Below are positions 9,628 through 19,607 of a DNA stretch of 64,000 nucleotides, piece by piece (the first letter of the stretch is position 1; each line of letters starts with the position of its first letter). The DNA lies in the NCBI GenBank assembly GCA_963920575.1, contig OY986967.1, positions 6,529,166-6,593,165 on the forward strand, in the 5' to 3' direction. Both the position numbers and the translations under genes were made by a program. Below the pieces are notes generated by a model. The model was not told the origin of the DNA and ran no database searches. It worked only from the letters and a program-made list of their open reading frames with translations. Source of the stretch: Narthecium ossifragum (lineage: Eukaryota; Streptophyta; Magnoliopsida; Dioscoreales; Nartheciaceae).

Positions 9628-11839
9628 TTTGTAGAACCAAAAATGATATCATCAACATAAATTTGAACCAAGAGCAAATCTTTGCCTTTTGATTTGGTAA
9701 ACAATGTAGTATCAATTTTTCCTCTACAAAAATCATTATCCATCAAGAATTTGCTAAGCCTTTCATACCAAGCTCTAGGAGCTTGTTTTAATCCATACAA
9801 GGCTTTAGTGAGTTTGAATACATGATCCCTCAATTTATAGTCTTCAAAACCGGGGGGTTGTTCAATATAGACTTCTTCTTTTAGTAAACCATTCAAGAAG
9901 GCACTTTTAACATCCATTTGATATAATTTGAAATCTTTGTAAGATGCAAAAGCTAGAAGTAGTCTTATTGCCTCAAGTCTAGCTACCGGTGCAAAGGTCT
10001 CATCAAAATCAATTCCTTCTTGTTGATTGAAACCTTTTGCAACTAGTCTAGCTTTATTTCTTGTAATTGTTCCCGATTCATCCATTTTGTTTCTAAAAAC
10101 CCATTTAGTACCTATAACGGAATGATCATGAGGTCTAGGTACCAAATTCCAAACTTCATTTCTTTCAAATTGATTCAACTCTTCTTGCATTGCTAGGATC
10201 CAATGATCATCCTCTAGTGCTTCCTCTATCGTTTTAGGCTCAATTTGAGATAGGAAGGCTAGATTTGCACAAGTATTCAATGAAGATCTAGTTTGGATTC
10301 CTCTTGATGGTTCACCAATTATTAATTCCTTTGGGTGCGAAGATGCATACTTCCAATCCTTTGGCAACTCATGATGTTGATCACTAGGTATAATCTCTAG
10401 GGATTCCTCAAATCTAACATTCAATTCTCCAACATCATTTTGGGTTTCATCCAATAAGTTTTTTGATTTTTCATTTTGGTTTTCCTCATCAATACCATTA
10501 TCAATTCTACTAGGAATTAAAATCATTTCATCAAATGTCACATGCATTGATTCTTCAACCACCAAAGTCCTTTTATTGAAGACTCTATAGCTTTTACTTC
10601 TTCCCGAATATCCAAGAAAGACTCCTTCATCGGATCTAGCATCAAATTTTCCAAGAGTATCCTTGCCATTGTTCAAGATAAAACATTTGCAACCAAAAGC
10701 TCTAAAGTACCCAATATTTGGAATTATTCCTTTCCAAAGCTCATAAGGGGTTTTCTTCAAAATGGGTCTCAAGGTTACTCTATTTATCACATGGCAAGAA
10801 GTATTGATTGCTTCGGCCCAAAAATACTTAGGAAGATTATTTTCACATAATAAAGTTCTAGCCATGTCTTGTAGGGTTCTATTTTTCCTTTCAACAACAC
10901 CATTTTGTTGAGGGATTCTAGGTGAAGAGAAGTTATGGGAAATCCCGTTGTCATTACAAAACTTTTCTAGAAGGGAATTCTTGAATTCTCCTCCATTATC
11001 ACTTCTAATGCATGTAATGAGAATACCTTTCTCATTTTGGACTCTTCTACAAAAGTTGGTGAATTCCTCAAAGACTTCATCTTTGTGTGCAAGGAAAATC
11101 ACCCATGTGAATCTAGTGTAGTCATCTACTAAGACAAATCCATATGAGCTACCACCTAAGCTAGTTGGTTTAGTAGGGCCAAAAAGGTCCATATGAATGA
11201 GTTCTAGTGCTCTTGTGGTAGAAACTACATCTTTAGACTTGAAAGAGGATTTTACTTGTTTTCCTCTTTGACATGCATCACAAATCTTGTCTTTCTCAAA
11301 TTTGATCTTGGGAAGTCCAAGAACAAGGTCTTTTCGAGAAAGTTTGGATATTAAATCCATGTGAGCATGCCCAAGCCTTCTATGCCATAACCAAGAATTT
11401 TCATTTAAAGCACTAAGACATAGATCATCATGGCAAACAAGATCATTAAGATAAAATGTGTATACATTACCATCACGATGTCCTACTAGCAAGATTTTAT
11501 CACTAAGAGCATTCTTAACATAGCATTTTGAATCTTCAAAAATAACTTTGTTACCTCTATCACATAATTGACTAATGCTAAGTAAGTTATGTTTCAAACC
11601 TTCATCTAAGAGAACATTTTCAATAATAATGGAAGAGGTTTTACCAATATTGCCAATGCCAATAATTTTTCCTTTTCCATTATCTCCAAAAGTCACCATT
11701 CCTCCATCTTTAGGTTGAAGGGTTGAGAACATGCTCCTTTCACCCGTCATATGTCTTGAGCATCCACTATCAAGGTACCATCTTTTAGCCTTTGAGTTGG
11801 TCTTGATCTTGGATCTCATGCAATCCTACAAATAGGAGA

Positions 11840-13585
11840 TCAAACCTTGATTTTTGGTACCCAAATCTTTTTGGGTCCATTTGCATTAGTACTATGCATA
11901 AGAGAAGAAGAATATCTAGGTGACCAGATTTTCTTAGCATTAGCATTCTTCATGAGATAGCAACTAGGTGCAATGTGACCTACTTTGCAACAATAATGAC
12001 ATGTAGGTCCTTGTGTTACCTTAGGAGGATGCGAAGAAGCTTAAACAAAGTTAGTCTTCTTTTGGTTGTTCACCTTCCTAGGGTTGTAGCCAATTCCTTC
12101 CTTGTTCAAGGAGTTCCTTTGGCTATCAAGGATCTCATCTAGTTTATCTCTACTCTTCACAAATTTGGCTATAGTGATTTTTAGGTCATTAACCTCTAGA
12201 GTGAGATCTCTCTTGGATTTCCTCAAGAAGATAAGTTCTCTTTGCATATCATAATTTGTATTCTTCAATATGGTGAGCTCATATTGAGTGTCTTTGAGTT
12301 CACCCTCAAGTGTGTCATTTGTGTCACAAGACTTGTTCTCTAGCATGCATTTGTTTTCTTTTTCTAGAGTCCCAATCCTATGCATGGCATCTACTTTCTC
12401 TTCTTCTACTTTCTTCAAGTCCTTACAATTAGCATAGTATTTCTTTTTCAGTAATTTGAAATCATTAGCTAACGCATGGTAAGCATCAAAAAGTTCTTCA
12501 AATGCAAGCTCATCCTCTACCTCATTTTCTTCTTCTTCCTCATCTCCATGTGCTATTAGGCATATGTTGGCTACCTCTTGTTCTTCTTCATCGGATGAAG
12601 TCTCAACATCGCTTTCTCCCCAAGTAGCCACCAATGCCTTCCTTCTATTGAACTCTTTCTTTGAAGGCTTCTTGAGTTGAGGGCAATCGAACTTGATGTG
12701 TCCGGGCTTCCTACACTCATAACATATTATTTCATTTGAGTTAGAAGAAGTGGGATTATACCTTTCACCTTTGACGAATTTCTTCTTGAAGAATTTCTTT
12801 CCTCCTTGGCGTTTGAAGATCTTTTGTATTCTCCTTGATATCATCGCCAACTCCTCATCGTCATCTCCATCGCTTGAATCGGATGAGTCTTTGCTAGATG
12901 ATTTGAAGGCAACCGTTTTCTTCTTTTTGTCTCCCTCTTCGTTGCTCCTCTTCAAGTTCATCTCATAGGTCATGAGGGAACCCATGAGCTCATCTAGTGA
13001 CAATTTGGATAGATCCTTGGCTTCTTCTATCGCTGTCACTTTGGGATCCCACGACTTAGGTAGACACCTAAGGATCTTCCTCACAATCTCATCATTAGCA
13101 TAAATTATTCCAAGAGATTCAAGCATATTTAATATGTTATTAAAGCGTGTAAACATCTCACTAATAGTCTCATCATTTTTCATGCAAAATAATTCATACT
13201 CATGTACTAGCATACTTATCTTTGACTCTTTAACCCGGCTAGTTCCCTTATATGTAACCTCAAGCTTATCCCATATCTCCTTTGCTGATTTGCATGTGGA
13301 GACCCTATTGAATTCACTAGGGCTAAGGGCACAAAATAGAAAGCTTTTGGCCTTGGCATTAATTTGAAGGTTTTTGAGGTCAATTGGGGTGTAGTCACTC
13401 TTTGTCTTTGGGACATCTTTCCCATCAACAATTTTGGTCGGGACATAAGGTCCATCCTCAATTACTAGCCATGCCTCATAATCCATTGATTGCACAAAGA
13501 TTTCCATCTTTGTTTTCCAATAATTGTAATTTGAGCCATTGAAGTAGGGTGGCCTATTGTTAGCTTGTCCCTTTAGCTTTTCCAT
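11840..13585 (-). pseudogene. gag: Gag of the nested Copia, one stop codon
   Basis: It opens at ATG 13585 (MEKLKGQANNRPPYF) soon after the primer site. A UBN2-type domain covers about residues 1-215, followed by a CCHC knuckle (CYECRKPGHIKFDC), an acidic stretch and coiled-coil-like regions. An in-frame TAA ends the open part at 12041. The same frame continues through a second knuckle (CHYCCKVGHIAPSC) and ends at TGA 11842-11840. The outer element has a lysine codon at the stop position, so this is a private nonsense mutation. Confidence 0.92.
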
Positions 13586-13635
13586 CTCTAGTTAGGATCC
13601 TCTAAGGGTTGTTACACCACTAAATTAGAGACCTA

Positions 13636-13647
13636 GCTCTGATACCA
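13636..13647 (-). other. Primer-binding site of the nested Copia
   Basis: On the minus strand this reads TGGTATCAGAGC, two bases after the 5' LTR end, and is a perfect complement to the 3' end of initiator tRNA-Met. Confidence 0.93.
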
Positions 13648-13649
13648 AT

Positions 13650-14820
13650 TGATGGTCCAAGAGGGGGGTGAATTGGACTCTTTTCGAAAAACTAGATTGA
13701 TGGAAAATTCAGATAGAAAAGGATCTAACAGCTAGAATGCTTGTAAACAAAATGAAACTTAACTATAATAGCATGCAAGCATTAACTGAAAGAAGGGTAA
13801 GAGAGATGACACCGATTTATAGTGGTTCGACCCAACTCTTGGTCTACGTCCACTTCTCTCAAGGCTCCCCTTGAGGTTCCACTACTTGCAAATCCCTTAC
13901 AAGCTTTTCCTCCAAGCTTCCTGGTGCTTGGTGACCTTACAATCACAGCCACTTGCTGTTTGAACAACTCTCAAGATACTTCTTCACACTTGAAGAAGGT
14001 TTACAAAGGTTTTAGCTCAAGGAGAATAAGTAGAAATCTTTCCTAGAACTTGCTCAAATGATCTCAATAATAGTGATTAAAGTTCTGGCAAGTTTACATG
14101 AAGAGACTACTTATAGATGGGCTTCAATCAGCTCAACAAGAAGCCCCAACGGCTCCCTGCAACTCTCCAACGGCTAGTTTTTTACTCTGCGCGTTCCTGG
14201 CGGTCGATCCGTCCATCGTCCGTCACGTATAAAAAACTCAGCCTCTTTGGTCGACGGTCGATCCACGCATCGTCCGTCGCTCTCACGGTCGACCGTGACA
14301 TCGACCGTCACATCGTCCGTGAGCCTCTGTTGAGAAGGTCGCTTCCCAGGGTCGATGCTCCGATCGACCGTCGCTCCTTGAGCTTTCTTCATATATGGGC
14401 CACGGTCGACCGCCGCATCGACCGTCGCATCGTCCGTGAGCCTCTGTCAAGAAAAACGCTTCGGACGGTCGATGCACCGATCGACCGTCGCGTCTCCACT
14501 TTCTTCATTGATGCGCCACGGTCGACCGCCACATCGACCGTCGCATCGTCCGTGAGCCTCTGTCAAGAAAAACACTTCCGACGGTTGATGCACCGATCGA
14601 CCGTCGCGTCAATACGCACATAGCCAAGTGTGAAGCATTCATCACGGTCGATCCATGGATCGACCGTCCCATTCCCACGGTCGATCCTTGCATCGACCGT
14701 CAGTACAAAATCACTTGAATATTGAATTTAATATCTCGAATTAAAGGGGTAATAAATATTAAACATATATTTTATCATTTAGTGTATACTGGCATCATCA
14801 AAACAAGGTTAGGATCAACA
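13650..14820 (-). repeat. 5' LTR of the nested Copia
   Basis: It is the same length as the 3' LTR (1,171 bp) with about 19 substitutions and no indels seen. A TATA box is at 14111-14116 (minus) and the palindrome array is at 14180-14700. The right flank has the TAAAT duplication. Confidence 0.95.
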
Positions 14821-14825
14821 TAAAT

Positions 14826-15134
14826 TACATGTGTATGCAAATTTTCATGAGATTTTGATTCAAAAGGCATTTTAAATGAAATTTCAAAATTCATTTTCTG
14901 GAAGTGACGGTCGACCGTGAGTTCACTTGGATCGACCGTGAGTATGCAATGTTTCATTCAAATCGTACTCGACGGTCGACCGTGAACCTTTGAAGGTCGA
15001 CCGCAACTGGTTGTGTCACATTCGCTTTAAATTTTTCGTCGGATCTCCTTTTAAAAATTGTTTTAAAGTAATTTGGGAGAGATAAAAAAACTTATGTTTG
15101 GGGAGTACTTTATTTAAATGGAGTTAAACATTTT

Positions 15135-15177
<43 letters not shown>

Positions 15178-15514
15178 CTACTTCTTTTAGTATCATGAAT
15201 ATTTTCATTGATTTGATATCAAGCCTCAATTAGTGATCAACTTATTTTTCTCGCCCCATCCCCACTTTTTGATGATGCCATAGGGGGAGAAAAAGTTGTG
15301 ATGTGATCTATTGCTACCAATCATGATATTAGTTAAAGAAGAAATTATACTAAAAGATAAATTATCTTTTCATAATATCATGGATAGAACTTTTCTATAT
15401 CATACGAATGGTGTGCATCCTTAGTATTCATCTTAGAACATCTTTTATCAAAGAAATGGATGCATAGATTTAGGGGGAGCAATAGATATTTTATCATCAC
15501 ATATAAATAGATTG
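14826..15514 (+). other. 3' internal region of the outer Copia
   Basis: AT-rich, with no ORF of note. It contains four GGTCGACC-type sites at 14905-15003 and a 34 bp AT microsatellite at 15141-15174. Resumption of outer-element sequence is shown by the TAAAT duplication and by the purine tract that follows. Confidence 0.75.
15141..15174. repeat. (AT)17 microsatellite
   Basis: Uninterrupted AT dinucleotide run. Confidence 0.95.
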
Positions 15515-15536
15515 TCATCATCAAAAAGGGGGAGAT
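15515..15536 (+). other. Polypurine tract of the outer Copia
   Basis: ATCATCAAAAAGGGGGAGAT directly precedes the 3' LTR (TGTTAGCCC) and is nearly identical to the tract of the nested element. Confidence 0.9.
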
Positions 15537-16667
15537 TGTTAGCCCTAATGACGTTTTGATTATGTTTTGATGATGCCAATATGTTCTTAAATGTTAAAAT
15601 ATATATGTGATAAAATATATGTTGATAACAAGCTTTAACTTTCATATTTGAGCTATTATTGTGTTGACGGATGATGCATGGATGCATCCGTGGAGCTGAC
15701 GGATGATGCATGGATGCATCCGTGGAGCTGACGGATGATGCGTGGATGCATCCGTGAGATGCGACGGTCGATCCGTGGATCGACCGTGAGACGCGATGGT
15801 CGATCCGTGGATCGACCGTGGAGGATTTATGTACATCCGTAGGATGTGACGGTCGATCCGTGGATCGACCGTGAGGTGTGACGGTCGATCCGTGGATCGA
15901 CCGTGAGATGTGACGGTCGATCCGTGGATCGACCGTGATGCTGTTTTGAAGAAAAATAAGGTGCGACGGTCGATCGGTGCATCGACCGTGGGAAGCTTTT
16001 TTCTTGACAGAGCCTGACGGACGATGTGACGGTCGACCGTGAGGCGTGACGGACAATGCATGGATCGACCGTGAGCCCAAAAACTAGCCGTCAAAGAGCC
16101 GTTGCAGAAACTGAAAATAGCCGTTGGAAGCTATTTTTTGAGGCCCTAAAGCTCAACTATATATGAGAAGATGCAGGAAACTTGGGGTAAGACAAAAGGA
16201 GATATTAGTTTACATTGTAACAAGTTTTAGTCTTCTTTTGAGAGCTTTAACCTTTGTAAAACTACTTCAAGTTGTGAAGTAGATTTTGAGAGAAATATCC
16301 AAGAGAGAGCTTGGAGTGATTTGTAAGGTTCTCAAGCACCCGTAAGCTTGAGGGGGAGCTCCAGCAGTTGTTGGAGGATTTGTAAGGTTGCCAAGCACCC
16401 GGAAGCTTGGTGGGAAAACTTGTAAGGGAAGATTACAAGTAGTGGAACCTCAAGGAGAGCCTTGAGAGAGTGGACGTAGGCAAGGTTTGCCGAACTACTA
16501 TAAAATCTGGTGCAAGTCTCCTAACTCTTTCTCTCATCCTTCATTGCATGCTTTACTTATAGTTTTCATATCTAAACAAGCATACTAGTCTTCTAGCATT
16601 TTAACTTGGTTTTCATCTATTGTATTTCCGCAAAAGAGTCCAATTCACCCCCCCTCTTGGACCATCA
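15537..16667 (+). repeat. 3' LTR of the outer Copia
   Basis: It is 1,131 bp. It is 64 bp longer than the 5' LTR because the 32 bp unit gtgacggtcgatccgtggat... is present in two more tandem copies around 15840-15945. Otherwise about 2% divergent by eye. Confidence 0.95.
15750..15990. repeat. Expanded palindrome array in U3 of the outer Copia 3' LTR
   Basis: Five near-identical 24 bp palindromes (arms ACGGTCGATCC, 2 bp loop GT), plus a variant ending near 15990, are spaced by 6-40 bp. Three of them are in strict 32 bp register. Confidence 0.9.
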
Positions 16668-16985
16668 AGTAGTATTGCTTCTGAGCCCTATTATGTTGGT
16701 TTTGTTGTTGCTCTGCCTATATCTGAGCCCTATATCTAAGCCCTGTGAGGATTTCGGTGTTGTTGTTGTTCTTGGATTCCATTCCGTTTGCTTTTTTGGT
16801 GAACAATCTGATGATCTTCTAAGATTAGTATTGCTTCTGAGCCCTATTATGTTGATTTTGATGTTGCTCTGCCTATATCTGAGCCCTATATCTGAGCCCT
16901 GTGAGGATTTCGGTGTTGTTGCTGTTCTTGGATTCCATTCCGTTTGTTTTTTTGGTGAACAATTTGATCTTCTAAGTTGGCTTTA
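16668..16985. repeat. Right part of the ~150 bp tandem repeat
   Basis: Two copies of the unit seen at 280-429 start at about 16678 and 16832. No gene is recognised. Confidence 0.75.
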
Positions 16986-17411
16986 GCTTGTTAATTGTTT
17001 GCTTTTAGGCTTAAATATGTGTTTCGTCCTTGTGGTTTATGGCAAGTTTTTATTAAGTCCCTATACTTTAAAAATTCCCGATTGAATCCCTAAGCTTTTG
17101 TGAACCAGCTTAATTTGGTCCTTCCGTTCATGTGCCGTCCATCGGACTAACGGCTGCTCGACTGAACCGGCTGAAGAACCGGTCAAAATCGGATCAATTT
17201 AACCTATTTTGACTTGCAACGTCGTCCCTTTTCTCCTCTCTGTCTCTCTGCTCTTTCCCGTCGAGGTTCCCGTCGCGGTTCCCTGCGAGGTGCCCAGCGA
17301 GGGCGACGATGAAGCTAGGGTAGATCTCTGAGGGGGTTGTGGCTCGCCGGTAGTAAGAGATGCTGATTCGCATCGTTCCTCCCTCCATTCCAACCCCAGC
17401 GAACCCCTGCA

Positions 17412-17840
17412 TCATCGGATGGGTGGGATGGCGCCGGAGAGGTGGTTGGAGTTGAGGAGGAGGAACTGAATGGAGGAGAGGGAGCCAAGAGACGGAGGGA
17501 TGAGGCCGATGAGGGCGTTGGAGGAGAGGTCAAGGAGGCGAAGCGAGGCGAGGGAGGCGAAGGAGGGAGGGATGGCGTCGGAGATGTTGGCGGAGGATAG
17601 GTTGAGGAGTTGGAGGGAGGTGAGCGATGAGAGTTGAGTAGGGAGGGTGGTGAGGTTGAGGAGGGTGTTAGGGAGGGAGAGCGAGATGACTCTGCCATTG
17701 GGGGAGCAGAGCATGTCACCCCTTCCATGAGCAGGGGGTGGAGTTGGAGGGGTCCCAACTTGGCAGCAACGCCAATGACGGCGGCGGCGAGGCACTAGTG
17801 GTGGTGGAGAGCAGAGAAACAAGGGCTTTGCCGTCCGGGG
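17412..17840 (-). pseudogene. Captured LRR receptor-like kinase 5' exon fragment
   Basis: The minus strand encodes the mature N-terminus and first repeats of an LRR receptor kinase: a GKALVSLLSTTT-like start, LLPSWDPSNSTPCSWKG (the N-cap with its Cys), a short indel-damaged GVTCS segment, then GRVISLSLPNTLLNL and two to three LRRs (SLQLLNLSSANISDAIP, SLRLLDLSSNALIGLIP). The order and wording resemble the RGI/RGFR peptide-receptor clade (At1g34110-like), from memory. It breaks off after IPP at 17412. The transmembrane and kinase domains are absent. Small indels near 17715-17730 make it non-functional. Confidence 0.75.
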
Positions 17841-18102
17841 ACAGAGCGGTGGTGGTTGTGAGGGTGGAATAGAGGAGGAGGCTGAGGAGGGGGAAATGGA
17901 GAAGTGGTTGTGAGGGTGGAACAGGGGGTGGGGTTGGAGGGGTCCCAACTTGGCAGCAACACTGATGACGACGGCGACGAGGTACTCGTGGTGGTAGAGA
18001 GCAAGGAAAGAAGGGCTTTGCCAGAAGGCCACAATACGATGGTGGTTGTGAGGGTGGAACAGAGGATGAGGTTGAGGAGGAGGAAATGGAGAAATGGTTG
18101 TG
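17725..18102. repeat. ~186 bp tandem duplication of the LRR-kinase 5' piece
   Basis: The block with 'gggtggagttggaggggtcccaa' at about 17730 recurs at about 17920, and each ends near 'atggagaagtggttgtgaggg'. The second copy still encodes LLPSWDPSNPTPCS on the minus strand. The CIPK fragment begins right after the second copy. Confidence 0.75.
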
Positions 18103-18416
18103 AGGGACTACGGCGCCTGGGACATCACCACGGACCGCAACGTAGCCCTTTCAAAGTTATCCCCAAGCAGCGCCTCGGCACCAATGGCGGAGTCAACGTC
18201 GTCCGGGAGGTTTCGATCATGTGCCGGCTGTGGCACCCCCACCTGGTTCGCCTTCACAAGGTCATGGCCTCCCGCACCAGGGTCTACTTCGTGATGGAGC
18301 TCCTTGAGGGGGGAGAGTTGTTCGCCCGCCACGACGCCGGAGGCCGCGTCAACGAGGACCAGTGCTGCTAGTACTTCCAGCAGTTCATCTCCGCCATCGG
18401 GTACTGTCACTCCAGC
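18103..18416 (+). pseudogene. Captured CIPK-type protein kinase fragment
   Basis: The plus strand encodes the N-lobe of a Ser/Thr kinase of the CIPK/SnRK3 type: DITTDRNVAL, then after a small frame-shifting indel KVIPKQRLGTNGG (the VAIK-equivalent lysine), VREVSIMCRLWHPHLVRLHK, RTRVYFVMELLEGGELFAR, and after an in-frame TAG at 18369-18371 YFQQFISAIGYCHS. It stops before the HRD catalytic loop, so no active kinase is possible. It lacks introns over this stretch, as expected for the intronless CIPK subgroup, which is inferred. Confidence 0.8.
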
Positions 18417-18492
18417 TCGTCTCCTCCATCTCTCTGTCATCGGCTTTCTTCGAAGATCACATCGTGGGAACCAAACCAGGTTGATGGCGCCC

Positions 18493-19607
18493 TCATTGCC
18501 GCAGAGGGAGGAGACACCGTGGAGTCACGGTGGGGGCGGCGACGCTGATGGCGGGGAACGATGTGAGGACCTGCCCCTCTACCCCTGTGGCTCGCTGTAG
18601 ACTGCAAGGCAGTCCCCTTCTTTGGTTCTTCTTTTCCGGTGCTGGATCCAGGCATCTCTCCGTGATATCACCTCCCTCCCTCCTGTTATTAGTTGAGTGC
18701 TTCGCCAACCATCCCATGGTGGTTTTTGGGGCTTTTGATTTGGGCATGGTAGATCTATAAGGACAAGCTCCGTTGTGGTGCCCGATTCGCGCACATCCTT
18801 CACATATGATGACATTCTCGTATTGAATGTGAACAAACCTAGGACCATACCTACTGTTCACAGAAAGCCCCAAACGGGTAGGTTGGCTGAGGTCCACCTC
18901 CACGCACGAGCGTATCTCACGTGTTCTGCATCCATGGTATAGAGATCAACTTTGATGGGGTTGCCTACCAAGGTCCTTGCATTCATTGCGACCTCTTCAT
19001 CCATACATTCAATAGCTAAGCCAAAGAGACGCACCCACACCATATCCTTATTGAAGTCAGCTATAGTGGGACAAAAAGTTTCCTTCCATCTGAGTAGAGC
19101 TAGCGGGAGCCCATTGATAGACTACGGTCCTCCAGAAAGAATATGGATTCTATCATCTTCATTAGTGAACTTGAAGACAAACACTCCCTTAGTCATGTCA
19201 ATGACTTGAAAACTTCTATTATCTCCCCACAGTTTGGTGAGCTTGGTCTTGAGAGTTTCTAGAGGGACATGCCCGCCTATCAAGCGTCCAAAAAGAGAGA
19301 ACACCCATGGTTTACAACAACGATGCATTATGTCATCGTTGATGTATATTTCTCCAGCATATAGAGCACCCATCGTCCCTGCATCCTCGGGAGTGATCAC
19401 GGTGGGTTTCAATTTCCATACTCTTAGAACTTTAGCATATGTTCCAACACCTCCAGCTCTTGAGAAACTAGTATCTTGGATGTTTTCTGCTACAGGGAAT
19501 GCGTGCGGTTGAGGAAATTCCGGCGGGAGGCCAGAGGATGATGAGTCCCCCATCTGGCATCCCATGGGGGGCGCAGTTTCCGGCAGCTCCGACAGGGTTC
19601 GGCCCAA
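18493..19607 (-). pseudogene. LINE ORF1 remnant (DUF4283 + CCHC knuckle)
   Basis: The minus strand from ATG 19607 encodes the nucleic-acid-binding ORF1 protein of a plant L1-type LINE. A Pro/Ser-rich head is followed by a DUF4283-like domain (LWGDNRSFQVIDMTKGVFVF, MVWVRLFGLAIECMDEE) and a CX2CX4HX4C knuckle (CEGCARIGHHNGAC, minus 18804-18763). A TGG-to-TAG change ends the first block at 19122, and a frameshift near 18880 separates the next block, which runs to 18493. ORF2 (endonuclease, RT) is absent. The 5' part surviving without the 3' part is the opposite of normal LINE truncation. This suggests capture by, or deletion against, the neighbouring Mutator-like segment. Confidence 0.75.

Larger units (their letters stand above)
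7506..11819 (-). pseudogene. pol: Copia pol (protease-integrase-RT-RNase H), split by a transposon
   Basis: Two open blocks, 11819-9621 and 8424-7506, are separated only by the 1.2 kb Mutator-type insertion and its 9 bp duplication. The frame is the same on both sides. In order, from 11819: protease with DSG near residue 17 ([11 protein letters not shown]), integrase HHCC finger ([10 protein letters not shown] ... CDACQRGK), DDE core ([26 protein letters not shown]), a long linker, RVT_2-type RT ([32 protein letters not shown]), then RNase H (YSDADFAG, STAEAEYIA, NPILHCRTKHIEIRHHF). The insertion falls a few residues after YVDD. The frame differs from gag, and a TAG lies just upstream, so expression would need frameshifting or internal initiation. 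Apart from the insertion no break was seen. Confidence 0.94.
3910..14820 (-). mobile_element. Autonomous-type Copia element nested in the outer Copia
   Basis: LTRs at 13650-14820 (5') and 3910-5080 (3') are flanked by the duplication TAAAT (3905-3909, 14821-14825). Reading the minus strand, the order is 5' LTR, tRNA-Met primer site, gag, protease-integrase-RT-RNase H, an extra 3' ORF, purine tract, 3' LTR. That order, the long gag with knuckles and the extra 3' ORF suggest the SIRE/Maximus side of Copia, which is inferred. By eye the LTRs differ at about 19 of 1,171 positions, so insertion was recent. Gag has one stop codon, pol is split by a Mutator-type insertion, and the 3' ORF has two stops, so this copy is dead. 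Confidence 0.95.
430..16667 (+). mobile_element. Gag-only Copia LTR retrotransposon with a nested relative
   Basis: LTRs at 430-1496 and 15537-16667 both begin TGTTAGCCC and end GGACCATCA, and are flanked by the 5 bp duplication AGTAG (425-429, 16668-16672). A degenerate initiator-tRNA-Met primer site follows the left LTR and a purine tract precedes the right one. After removing the nested element (3910-14820) and one TAAAT, only about 3.1 kb of internal DNA remains. It carries gag and no protease, integrase, RT or RNase H. About 22 substitutions separate the LTRs by eye, plus a 64 bp indel. That makes it slightly older than the nested element, as nesting requires. Confidence 0.93.
17007..18430. 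mobile_element. Mutator-like fragment with two captured kinase-gene pieces
   Basis: The left end (aggcttaaatatgtgtttcg, then phrases such as 'aagtccctatacttt' and 'aaccggtcaaaatcgg') has the look of a Mutator-like terminal and subterminal repeat and resembles the interior flank of the 8434-9627 element. The interior is GC-rich and holds gene fragments in opposite orientations: LRR receptor kinase (minus) and CIPK kinase (plus). No matching inverted right end or 9 bp duplication was found, so the right end is deleted or lies beyond a rearrangement. Confidence 0.5.

Noticed and set aside
18103..18416. Functional protein kinase
   Set aside because: The segment ends before the catalytic loop and contains an in-frame stop and a frameshift.
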